Source of the DNA: Promethearchaeota archaeon
Lineage (GTDB): Archaea > Asgardarchaeota > Lokiarchaeia > Sigynarchaeales > SOKP01
Direction: 5' to 3'
DNA: 12,777 bases
Assembly: GCA_016839845.1 (NCBI GenBank)
Contig: JAEOTL010000027.1
Coordinates: 1-12,777, forward strand
In this document: one piece after another, positions 6,922-12,777 of the stretch
Numbering within the stretch: position 1 is the first letter of the stretch
Layout: every line of letters starts with the position of its first letter
Notes under the pieces: generated by a model
Database searches by the model: none
What the model saw: the letters and a program-made list of their open reading frames with translations, nothing else
Told to the model about the DNA's origin: nothing
Program-made: the position numbers and the translations under genes

Positions 6922-7704
6922 ATGAGACCACATCATAAAAGAGCTATAGATAAATTAGTTGAAAGTTTAAAAAATGATGAGAGGTTTTTAGCTTTAATAA
7001 TCGGTGGATCTGTTGCTAAAGGTATGGAACGAGAAGATTCGGATATTGATGTTACTTTAGTAGCTACTGACGAAGAATTTAAGAAAAAAAAAGAACAAAA
7101 TATGCTCCTGTATTATGAGACGAAATTTTGTGATTATCCCGGAGGTTATATAGATGGGAAGGTTGTAAATCTAGAGTTTTTACAAACTGTTGCGGAAAGA
7201 GGTAGCGAACCTGCTAGAGACGCTTTTAGAAAAGCCTGGATCGGTTATTCAAAAATACCAGAACTCGAAAATTTATTAGAAAAGATCCCTATCTTTCAGA
7301 AAGAAGAAAAATTAGAAAAAATTAGAAAATTTTATGCGAAATTAGAAACTGCTAATTGGATTATTAAAGAGGCTTCGAGAAGAAATGATGATTATTTATT
7401 AACACGAGGGATAACGGATCTCATATTATTCGGCGGTAGGCTCATCCTCGAGCACAATGAAATTTTATATCCATTTCATAAGTTATTCATGCAAACTTTA
7501 GAAAAAGCCCCTGATAAACCTGAAAATCTAATGCTTTTAATTGACAACTTACTCAAGAATAGAAATATAGAAAATGCTCAGACTCTTTTTGAATCAATTA
7601 AAAATTTTAAAAAATGGAAATTAGGTGAATTTTGGGCAATTAGATTCTTGTTAGATACCGAATGGGCTTGGATTGAAGGGAAACCATATGTTGGTGATCT
7701 TTAA
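6922..7704 (+). CDS. Nucleotidyltransferase of the pol-beta superfamily (NTP_transf_2-like)
   Basis: This 260-residue protein carries the core of a minimal nucleotidyltransferase: LALIIGGSVAKGMEREDSD, i.e. the GGS turn at 28-30 and the metal-binding D41-x-D43, then a likely third carboxylate, E85, in VVNLEF. An all-helical C-terminal half (about 125-260) follows, as in aminoglycoside-nucleotidyltransferase-like and DUF4037-like proteins. The opening MRPHHKRAIDKL is typical of one widespread uncharacterised subgroup. It should transfer an NMP from an NTP to a hydroxyl or similar group, but the acceptor cannot be read from sequence. It is cytoplasmic and stands alone, divergent from the peptidase and convergent with the ferredoxin-like gene. 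A possible resistance or antitoxin role is only a family-level guess. Confidence 0.85.
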   Translation: MRPHHKRAIDKLVESLKNDERFLALIIGGSVAKGMEREDSDIDVTLVATDEEFKKKKEQNMLLYYETKFCDYPGGYIDGKVVNLEFLQTVAERGSEPARDAFRKAWIGYSKIPELENLLEKIPIFQKEEKLEKIRKFYAKLETANWIIKEASRRNDDYLLTRGITDLILFGGRLILEHNEILYPFHKLFMQTLEKAPDKPENLMLLIDNLLKNRNIENAQTLFESIKNFKKWKLGEFWAIRFLLDTEWAWIEGKPYVGDL

Positions 7705-7712
7705 GCAATTTG

Positions 7713-7722
7713 TACTTTTTTC
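7713..7722 (+). terminator. T-run terminator after the nucleotidyltransferase
   Basis: ACTTTTTTCT follows the stop codon by about 10 nt and ends right at the stop of the convergent 4Fe-4S gene. The two genes are separated by only 18 bp. Confidence 0.4.
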
Positions 7723-8559
7723 TCAACCAGAAATATCTACTCGTGATTCGAATCTGGCAATCAACTCATCAATTCGACTGTAATCATCTATTGAAATCGA
7801 AATTGCTTTCGAAGGACATTCCCTTTCGCAACGACCACAACCCTTACATTTATCTTGGTTAATCTTCACCTTATTCTTTTTCATCTTCAACCCGTCATAT
7901 ATACAGACTTTAAAACACTTCCCGCATCCGTTACATTTGTCCCGATCTACTCGAACTTCAACACCCTCCATTCTTTTTATCATTTTATGGATAAAGGAGG
8001 GACCGTATTTGGTTAAGCTCATTACACAGCAACAAGAACAACAATGACAAATATCCATGAATTGGTCTTCATAATCTAACACACCATATACCCTCGCATC
8101 ACTTCGAAACTTTCCGATATGAGGGACTAAACCATTTTCATAAGCCAAACGTTCTCGCTCTAAAGCTTCCTCCTTAGTAGCAAAATGTGCACCTGGCCAT
8201 CTAGAAAGATCTACATGGCGAGCCCCCTCTCCCATCCAAGTACATCCTAAATGAACATCGTGATTTTCGCACTTATTGGCTGTACGACATGGACAGTCTA
8301 TCAAAAGTATAGTCCCTGCCTTCTGGATGAAGTATTCTGCGACTTTACGTGGTACTATTTGATCCTCATAAGTACCTAAAGATAAATTAACTGGTATAGC
8401 GGATCCTGTTTGGGATTCCACACCATCAGGATACATTTTTTTTTTTAATTTTCGGTTTATTATCGGTAATTTACCAAACTTCGCCTTTTCCTTCACTTTT
8501 CTGGCCCAGGGAGTATCCATTTCGATTGGTTTTAAATCTACATTTCGTTTTTTCTTCAA
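7723..8559 (-). CDS. 4Fe-4S ferredoxin-domain protein with a Cys-rich N-terminal domain
   Basis: The 278-residue protein ends in two ferredoxin clusters of the CxxCxxCxxxC type: C209/212/215/219 (CNGCGKCFKVC) and C238/241/244/248 (CKGCGRCEREC), each able to hold one [4Fe-4S]. The preceding part has a second Cys set: C89, C91, C97, C106 (IDCPCRTANKC...HLGC) and a dense CHCCSCCC run (171-178). Between them is KEEALERERLAYENGLVPHIG, a segment I recognise from a widespread uncharacterised ferredoxin-fused family. It may bind an extra cluster or metal site and act in electron transfer; the partner is unknown. The start is TTG at 8559, chosen because AAGGGGAT lies 4-11 bases upstream; the next ATG (8520) would drop 13 residues outside the conserved part. 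No membrane segment is seen. Confidence 0.85.
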   Translation of the reverse strand: MKKKRNVDLKPIEMDTPWARKVKEKAKFGKLPIINRKLKKKMYPDGVESQTGSAIPVNLSLGTYEDQIVPRKVAEYFIQKAGTILLIDCPCRTANKCENHDVHLGCTWMGEGARHVDLSRWPGAHFATKEEALERERLAYENGLVPHIGKFRSDARVYGVLDYEDQFMDICHCCSCCCVMSLTKYGPSFIHKMIKRMEGVEVRVDRDKCNGCGKCFKVCIYDGLKMKKNKVKINQDKCKGCGRCERECPSKAISISIDDYSRIDELIARFESRVDISG

Positions 8560-8612
8560 GTAATCCCCTTCTTTAATAAAAATTCTTAATAACTCAAATA
8601 GCTATTATAGAA
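8560..8612 (-). promoter_or_regulatory. Shine-Dalgarno and TATA-like box for the 4Fe-4S gene
   Basis: The minus strand shows AAGAAGGGGATTAC directly before the TTG start, a purine-rich ribosome site that decides the start. A TATA-like TTCTATAATAGC (8601-8612) lies about 46 nt upstream, giving a leader of roughly 20 nt. This gene therefore appears leadered, unlike several neighbours. Confidence 0.45.
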
Positions 8613-8744
8613 TAACAAGTTAAATCTAGAGTTTATTTTAAAATTTGTTAAACCTACTATTCCCTAACCGGGATTCTTTAATTTTAATAATTAATTAAAA
8701 ATTATAGAGATAATATAGAAATATAAAGAAATAATGTGTTTCTT

Positions 8745-9083
8745 ATGGAAACTGAAAAATGGAATATCGATATTTGTGGCTTAAATTATGCAAAATGCCC
8801 TGATTATCACACCACAAGATGTGAAAACGAATGTGCAAAAGGTCTACTTGGTGTTCACTCGAGCTCAGATTGTGTATTATTGCCCTGTGCACGGGAGAAG
8901 GGTTATCGATACTGTTTTGAGTGTGATGAGTTTCCGTGTCAGAAGCTACAGGATTTTGCTTCCGATGGCTATGATCATCACAAGCAGACTGTAGAAAATA
9001 TGAAAAGGATGAAGGAGATAGGAATAGAAGGATGGGTTGCAGAACAAGAGAAATGTATGTTCTGTCTTGGTTGGAGATTCTAG
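8745..9083 (+). CDS. DUF3795 family Cys-rich protein (putative zinc-binding)
   Basis: The 112-residue protein starts at the ATG at 8745; a GTG three codons earlier is open but less likely. It begins ICGLNYAKCPDY, the DUF3795 signature, and carries 11 cysteines: 11, 18, 26, 30, 43, 48, 57, 60, 65, 104 and 107. The middle motif YRYCFECDEFPC and the GIEGWVAEQEKCMFC end match the family, whose second CGLN Cys position is Tyr here. Members are common in archaea and anaerobic bacteria. Metal, probably zinc, binding is inferred from Cys spacing and the biochemical role is unknown. It is divergent from the Cys-rich 4Fe-4S gene (185-bp gap) and convergent with the TPR gene (20-bp gap). Shared regulation with the 4Fe-4S gene is possible. 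Confidence 0.85.
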   Translation: METEKWNIDICGLNYAKCPDYHTTRCENECAKGLLGVHSSSDCVLLPCAREKGYRYCFECDEFPCQKLQDFASDGYDHHKQTVENMKRMKEIGIEGWVAEQEKCMFCLGWRF

Positions 9084-9092
9084 CAACTGGTA

Positions 9093-9102
9093 GAGAATTC
9101 TC
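9093..9102. repeat. Perfect 10-bp palindrome between convergent genes
   Basis: GAGAATTCTC lies within the 20-bp gap between the stop codons of the DUF3795 and TPR genes, with outer TAG/CTA symmetry. No T-run follows on either strand, so its use as a terminator is doubtful. Confidence 0.3.
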
Positions 9103-9103
9103 A

Positions 9104-11041
9104 CTAAATCGATGGTACTCCAAAGATCTCATTAATCACAGTTCCAAGTAGTGGTGAGTTATTTACACTTAACTCTTGAGAAGTCTTAACTGCTTTATGT
9201 AAAAGATCCCAGATCTCTTTTTTATATTTAATAGAAATTGAGAATTGATTCAGTTTTTTTTTGGCAGGATATGATTGTCCTTTACTGACGTAACAAGCTA
9301 CAAAAGGTTCAATTGGTTTTATAAATATTGTATTCTCCCCGATTTTAATACGATCAATACTTTTTGCGAAGATCTCAGAACTAAAAGTATTAAAGGCGGA
9401 GATAAAAGAGCTAAAAAGGTCGCTGTGGTCCCAATTTTTTATGAAAGTATGATTAAAATATGCTTTCCCGGCTTTGCTCATTATTATAAGTAATATCGGA
9501 TCTTCTTCAACTAATTTTGGTGGCTCTATCATCTTTTTGCCCATCATATGATCTAGAGTTTTGTCAATTTCAACGAATTTTAATCGTTCCGAGACAGGAG
9601 CCTCAGCTTTTCGCAAATTTTCCCATTTTTCTAACTGTTGTAATAACATATCATGTTCGGTTGAAATTGTTCTAGCTAATAGGTGAAGCCCATGTTCATC
9701 GGCTATTCGCTCAGCTTTAGTGAATAACTGTCTTGCATCTCCCATATTCATTTGAATTAATGCCAGCTTGCCTTGCAAGAGATTTGTTTCTGCTAGCAAG
9801 CGAAAAGAGTTTTGAAGTTCAGCAAATTCGGACAAACGATTAAAAAGGAGAGTAACCTCTACCAAAACTTCTTGATTATTGTATGTTTGTAGTTCAACTA
9901 ACAAAATATCACATAAATGAAGGAGAGCCCGTTCAGTAAATTCCCAATTAATAATTTCCTCTCCAACAACCTGTTGAAGCATTTCTTTAGCTTTTTCTTT
10001 TTCATGAGGTTTTGAACTTAATTTTAGCAATAAGGCTTTGTTTACACGGCACACCACATCAGACATTTTATTTTTTACTTGTTTATTGAGTTCTAACATT
10101 CGGGTTAAATAATGCTCTGCTTGCTCAAGAGAATTAGCATCTAGTGAAACAATAAATAAAGAATCTAAACCTGCTAATAATCTCATCTTATTACCAAGCT
10201 CTTCCCAAATCTTAAGATTTCGCTCTAGGGCTTCTTTAGCTTTATCTAGATTCCCCTTTTGCTGGTATATTAAAGAAATATTGTTAAGACATTGTGCGAC
10301 GTAACTTTTACTGCCTATTTTTTCAACAAGTGCTAAACTCTGCTTAGTATATTCTAAAGCATTGTTTAATTCACCTATCACACCATTCAGTACCCCGAGA
10401 TCTTTAAGAATTCTCCAATCATCGCGTTTACGGTAGGTTTTTTGTACTTTCAGGCACCGATCTAAATAATCTTTAGCTCGATCCAAGTTTCCAATTGCAA
10501 AATAATACCAACTATTATGGTATAAAGCTAACGATAATTCCCTGTAATTGCCATATTCCTCAGATAATTTTAGACCCTCTTCCCCATATTCCAAGGCTTT
10601 ATCTGCTTTATGGTTTTTATAAAAATAAAAAGCACTTTTGATTAATAATAAAAGAGACTTTCTTTTGGCAAAGTCTGACTGAGGTGTTTTTTTAAGTTTT
10701 TTAAGCAAATCTTCTCCTTTTGACATTAAATCTGGAATTTTATCTAATTCTCCTAAATCCAATAAAATCCAGGCTTTAGAAATATAACTATCAATTAAGA
10801 GGGGCTTATTATCGAGTTCATGGCTCAAACTACATCCCAGTTCAGCAAATTTGAGAGCTTCAGTAGGTTGTCCAAGTTCATAAAAGATACAACTCTTTAG
10901 TATATGACAAAAGAGTTGGTCTTCAGGAGTATGAGCTAAATTTTGTTCATAATCATTTAAAGCATCAAGAGCTTTAAAGTATAAACCTTGATTAAAAAGC
11001 TGGTTTGCATTCTGTAATTTTTCATTAATTAAATCCTGCAT
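9104..11041 (-). CDS. TPR-repeat protein with a longin/roadblock-like C-terminal domain
   Basis: The protein has 645 residues from the ATG at 11041; a TTG three codons upstream (11050) is open. Numbering from the ATG, residues 5-470 are helical TPR-type repeats, e.g. QLFNQGLYFKALDALNDYEQ, YHNSWYYFAIGNLDRAKDYL, LNNISLIYQQKGNLDKAKEAL and LAGLDSLFIVSLDANSLEQA. TPR arrays bind peptides and build complexes. A linker (about 475-510) leads to a distinct domain at 512-645: a hydrophobic strand (PILLIIMSKAGKAYFN), an amphipathic helix (DLFSSFISAFNTFSSEIF), three strands (IDRIKIGENTIFIKPIEPF, VACYVSKG) and a last helix. This beta-beta-alpha-beta-beta-beta-alpha order fits a longin/roadblock-type fold, which in Asgard archaea and eukaryotes is linked to small GTPases; that assignment is inference. 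No signal peptide is seen, so a cytoplasmic scaffold is likely. Confidence 0.8.
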   Translation of the reverse strand: MQDLINEKLQNANQLFNQGLYFKALDALNDYEQNLAHTPEDQLFCHILKSCIFYELGQPTEALKFAELGCSLSHELDNKPLLIDSYISKAWILLDLGELDKIPDLMSKGEDLLKKLKKTPQSDFAKRKSLLLLIKSAFYFYKNHKADKALEYGEEGLKLSEEYGNYRELSLALYHNSWYYFAIGNLDRAKDYLDRCLKVQKTYRKRDDWRILKDLGVLNGVIGELNNALEYTKQSLALVEKIGSKSYVAQCLNNISLIYQQKGNLDKAKEALERNLKIWEELGNKMRLLAGLDSLFIVSLDANSLEQAEHYLTRMLELNKQVKNKMSDVVCRVNKALLLKLSSKPHEKEKAKEMLQQVVGEEIINWEFTERALLHLCDILLVELQTYNNQEVLVEVTLLFNRLSEFAELQNSFRLLAETNLLQGKLALIQMNMGDARQLFTKAERIADEHGLHLLARTISTEHDMLLQQLEKWENLRKAEAPVSERLKFVEIDKTLDHMMGKKMIEPPKLVEEDPILLIIMSKAGKAYFNHTFIKNWDHSDLFSSFISAFNTFSSEIFAKSIDRIKIGENTIFIKPIEPFVACYVSKGQSYPAKKKLNQFSISIKYKKEIWDLLHKAVKTSQELSVNNSPLLGTVINEIFGVPSI

Positions 11042-11111
11042 TGGAATCAACTTCTAGCGATTTTAGAGTCAAATAAAAAGTAGTATAATTTCCTTAAATA
11101 ATGTTTTTAGA

Positions 11112-11144
11112 AAATCTGATGATAGCTCAAAATTTACATTTCCA
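11112..11144. repeat. Degenerate copy C of the intergenic repeat
   Basis: CTCAAAATTTACATTTCCA (11126-11144) matches the corresponding 19 bases of copy A (11851-11869) at 17 positions, and AAATC precedes it as in copies A and B but with a few extra bases between. It lies between the MBL stop and the TPR start. Confidence 0.4.
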
Positions 11145-11163
11145 TTACAATTGATTCAATATG

Positions 11164-11730
11164 TTAGTAATTCAACCTTTCTTTACCTATTGTAGAATGA
11201 CCGCCATGACCGGGATATATTTTAAAATCATCCGAAATTTCAGGATAATATAATATTTTTCTAATACTATTCATCAATTTATTATAATTTTTAAGCTGCC
11301 TTGGGAGCCTACCGCGCAATAGAGTATCTCCGGTAAAAATAAGCTTGTTGTTATAATCTATGAGCATGATGTCATTCCTTGTGTGACCTGGTGTTTCTAT
11401 TACATGAAGACGCTCCACGCCTATTTCGATCACATCATTTTCTTTAATAAAATTCATATTTCCAGTTTTCCATCTCCCATAATCCATGATCAACAATGGA
11501 ATGTTAAAATAATCCATAATATCAGTGGCGCATTGTATATGATCGTGGTGTGGGTGTGTACCGATTAAATAAACTGGCTTATATCCTTCTCTATTTATAA
11601 CACTTATAACATCGTATGAATCAATCCCAGGATCAATAATACCAATCTCTTTTGTCTTTTCATCCCCATACAGATAACAATTAGTTCTAAATCTACCACT
11701 CACTTTCAACTGATTTAAAATAATAGTCAT
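11164..11730 (-). CDS. Metallo-beta-lactamase-fold hydrolase (glyoxalase II-like, short)
   Basis: The 188-residue protein holds the full MBL metal set: THPHHDH (H59, H61, D63, H64), TPGHT (H116), FTGDTL (D135) and YPGHG (H175). It thus has two metal sites and is likely active as a hydrolase. The N-terminus (NCYLYGDEKTKEIGIIDPG) is of the hydroxyacylglutathione-hydrolase-like group, but the glutathione-binding C-terminal helices are absent, so the substrate is probably another thioester or ester. The protein is cytoplasmic. The start ATG is clear; an ATG upstream is closed by a stop directly before it. It sits between the GNAT and TPR genes on the same strand with gaps of 196 and 122 bp, large enough for separate promoters. 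Confidence 0.88.
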   Translation of the reverse strand: MTIILNQLKVSGRFRTNCYLYGDEKTKEIGIIDPGIDSYDVISVINREGYKPVYLIGTHPHHDHIQCATDIMDYFNIPLLIMDYGRWKTGNMNFIKENDVIEIGVERLHVIETPGHTRNDIMLIDYNNKLIFTGDTLLRGRLPRQLKNYNKLMNSIRKILYYPEISDDFKIYPGHGGHSTIGKERLNY

Positions 11731-11744
11731 TCACCGTATCATTC

Positions 11745-11757
11745 GATATTTATAAGT
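11745..11757 (-). promoter_or_regulatory. TATA-like box before the MBL gene
   Basis: The minus strand reads CTTATAAATATC about 16-27 nt before the ATG at 11730. At this spacing transcription would begin at or next to the start codon, so a leaderless mRNA is expected; no Shine-Dalgarno sequence at a useful distance is seen. Confidence 0.45.
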
Positions 11758-11829
11758 TAAAGTAATTTAACTAATTTCCGATATGCTTATATAATTAGCA
11801 ATTCACGTTAAACGGTTTAGTTTTTCTAT

Positions 11830-11862
11830 AGAATTTTCATGGAAATCAGACTCTAAATTTAC
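11830..11862. repeat. Copy A of the intergenic repeat
   Basis: AGAATTTTCATGG (11830-11842) followed by AAATCAGACTCTAAATTTAC (11843-11862). It is identical to copy B at the window's right end at 31 of 33 positions plus a one-base gap. It lies 65 nt after the GNAT stop and 100 nt before the MBL start. Confidence 0.7.
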
Positions 11863-11926
11863 CTTTCCAATGATAATTATTTCGTAGGTTTTCATAAAAA
11901 GAATTCACTATACTCATTTATAAAGC

Positions 11927-12559
11927 TTACCTTGGTTTTCTTAACATACACCAAAGAGGGACATCGGTTTCAGGGATTATTACATGTTCAAGTATTTCAA
12001 ACCCATATTTCTGGTAAATGGACACAGCTTTTTCAGTATTAGTTTCTACATAAATGGGTAACCCATCGCTCTCAATATTTTTAATCATTGTACTTATGAG
12101 TAGCCCACCATATCCTTTTCCTTGTTCCTCTGGTTTAACGGCTATATTTTGAAAATACCAATGGTCAAAGGGTGCAAGCTCTTTATGTCTTTCCTCCTCA
12201 TATTTAAATACAGTCATAGATCTTTTCATTGCTTTCAGTTTTAAACCTACTTTACGCATTGTATAAAAACCCCCATATCTCATCATGGTCCAGGTAGATG
12301 GATATATTTTTTTAGGGGGTAGCCAAATTGTGATTCCCTCTAAGTTCTTAGAGGTAGCATAAGTTAGTCCATATTTTATTCCATAGTTGTAGAGCATATA
12401 AAATCCATATTGTGAATTTTGTTTTCTTTCTTCCTCATCAGGATATGTAAATACCATTATAGGGTCATCTTGAAAAGCACTCCCTGCCACCTTAATTGCC
12501 TCTTTAACATATTCCGGTGTTAATTTAAAAAGATTGTCTAAATCATTATTCATGTTCAT
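11927..12559 (-). CDS. GNAT family N-acetyltransferase
   Basis: The 210-residue protein has the GNAT acetyl-CoA loop, VKPEEQGKGYGG (Q146-x-x-G149-x-G151), preceded by the strand HWYFQNIAV and followed by helix TMIKNIES and the closing VETNTEKAVSIYQKYGFEIL. The first 75 residues (EAIKVAGSAFQDDPIMVFTYPDEEER) match the start of a common environmental GNAT subgroup with a long central region (MMRYGGFYTMRKVGLKLKAM). It transfers acetyl from acetyl-CoA to an amine; the substrate is unknown. It is cytoplasmic. The start is ATG at 12559, with a second ATG two codons later equally possible. It is the most upstream visible member of the same-strand run GNAT-MBL-TPR. Confidence 0.88.
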   Translation of the reverse strand: MNMNNDLDNLFKLTPEYVKEAIKVAGSAFQDDPIMVFTYPDEEERKQNSQYGFYMLYNYGIKYGLTYATSKNLEGITIWLPPKKIYPSTWTMMRYGGFYTMRKVGLKLKAMKRSMTVFKYEEERHKELAPFDHWYFQNIAVKPEEQGKGYGGLLISTMIKNIESDGLPIYVETNTEKAVSIYQKYGFEILEHVIIPETDVPLWCMLRKPR

Positions 12560-12561
12560 AC

Positions 12562-12594
12562 TAGAATTTAATGAAAATTCTATTATAAAAAATT
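12562..12594 (-). promoter_or_regulatory. GNAT promoter with 8-bp palindrome
   Basis: The minus strand has a TATA-like TTTTTTATAATA (12581-12592) centred about 26 nt before the ATG, implying a nearly leaderless transcript. Between it and the start codon lies a perfect inverted repeat, TAGAATTT (12562-12569), five bases, AAATTCTA (12575-12582). The position over the expected transcription start suggests an operator; this is inferred from symmetry alone. Confidence 0.4.
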
Positions 12595-12743
12595 AGTAGA
12601 CCAATATTAATAAAGATCCTATAATTTCTTTGTTCAATTAGGTCAAGAATTCCAGATATCCTCTAATTTGGTATTGCACTCATTATAGAAAGGCATTATA
12701 AGAATTCTTATTGGAATATATTGTCATATCTTAACATTTTCAA

Positions 12744-12777
12744 AGAAATTTTCATTGAAATCAGACTCTGAATTTAC
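12744..12777. repeat. Copy B of the intergenic repeat (cut by window edge)
   Basis: AGAAATTTTCATTG (12744-12757) followed by AAATCAGACTCTGAATTTAC (12758-12777). It matches copy A almost exactly and may continue beyond the window. It lies 185 nt upstream of the GNAT start. The rest of 12595-12743 shows no gene. Confidence 0.7.

Noticed and set aside
8661..8676. ATTCCC-taacc-GGGATT symmetry
   Set aside because: It is not a true reverse complement (GGGAAT would be needed), so no stem forms over the full arms.
8679..8704. AT-only inverted repeat TAATTTT...AAAATTA in the divergent spacer
   Set aside because: Composed only of A and T with short arms; expected by chance at this composition.
8743..9132. 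Minus-strand frame of 129 codons, and a plus-strand frame at 8788-8994
   Set aside because: Both overlap the DUF3795 gene, which has clear family motifs; the shadows match nothing.
9275..9493. Plus-strand frame of 72 codons
   Set aside because: Antisense to the C-terminal domain of the TPR protein.
11383..11568. Plus-strand frame of 61 codons
   Set aside because: Antisense to the metal-binding core of the MBL hydrolase.
1..12777. tRNA, rRNA, CRISPR, insertion sequence or phage genes
   Set aside because: No T-loop-like motif with matching acceptor arms, no regularly spaced repeats, and no transposase or integrase motifs were seen.

Overview
The window is AT-rich and most likely archaeal. 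Gene starts mix ATG, GTG and TTG. Several starts lie about 20-35 nt downstream of a TATA-like box with little or no leader, and gene ends are followed by plain T-runs rather than hairpin terminators. The gene content (a giant DUF2341/LamG surface protein, a C25 cysteine peptidase ending in an IPGF-plus-membrane-helix tail, and a TPR protein with a longin/roadblock-like C-terminal domain) resembles what I know of Asgard (Lokiarchaeia-like) genomes. Archaeon is well supported; Asgard is an inference without a marker gene.

Layout. 1-3617 (minus) is the N-terminal 1205 residues of one very long secreted protein with three DUF2341-LamG units, running off the left edge. 3618-4903 is a gene-poor stretch holding a truncated methyltransferase, a small unassigned ORF and a possible scrap of a second nucleotidyltransferase start. 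4904-6697 (minus) is a secreted, membrane-anchored C25 (gingipain-like) peptidase. It is divergent from 6922-7704 (plus), a small nucleotidyltransferase. 7723-8559 (minus) is a Cys-rich double-[4Fe-4S] protein, divergent from 8745-9083 (plus), a DUF3795 Cys-rich protein. 9104-11041 (minus) is the TPR/longin-like protein, 11164-11730 (minus) a short metallo-beta-lactamase-fold hydrolase and 11927-12559 (minus) a GNAT acetyltransferase.

How they fit together. The left part is a cell-surface module: a repeat adhesin or glycan-binding protein and a peptidase, both exported. The centre is a set of single-gene units with metal or redox character. The right part is three consecutive minus-strand genes (GNAT, MBL, TPR). 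Each is preceded by a copy, exact or degenerate, of a roughly 33-bp intergenic repeat, which is the least explained signal in the window. I saw no tRNA, rRNA, CRISPR array, insertion sequence or phage gene.
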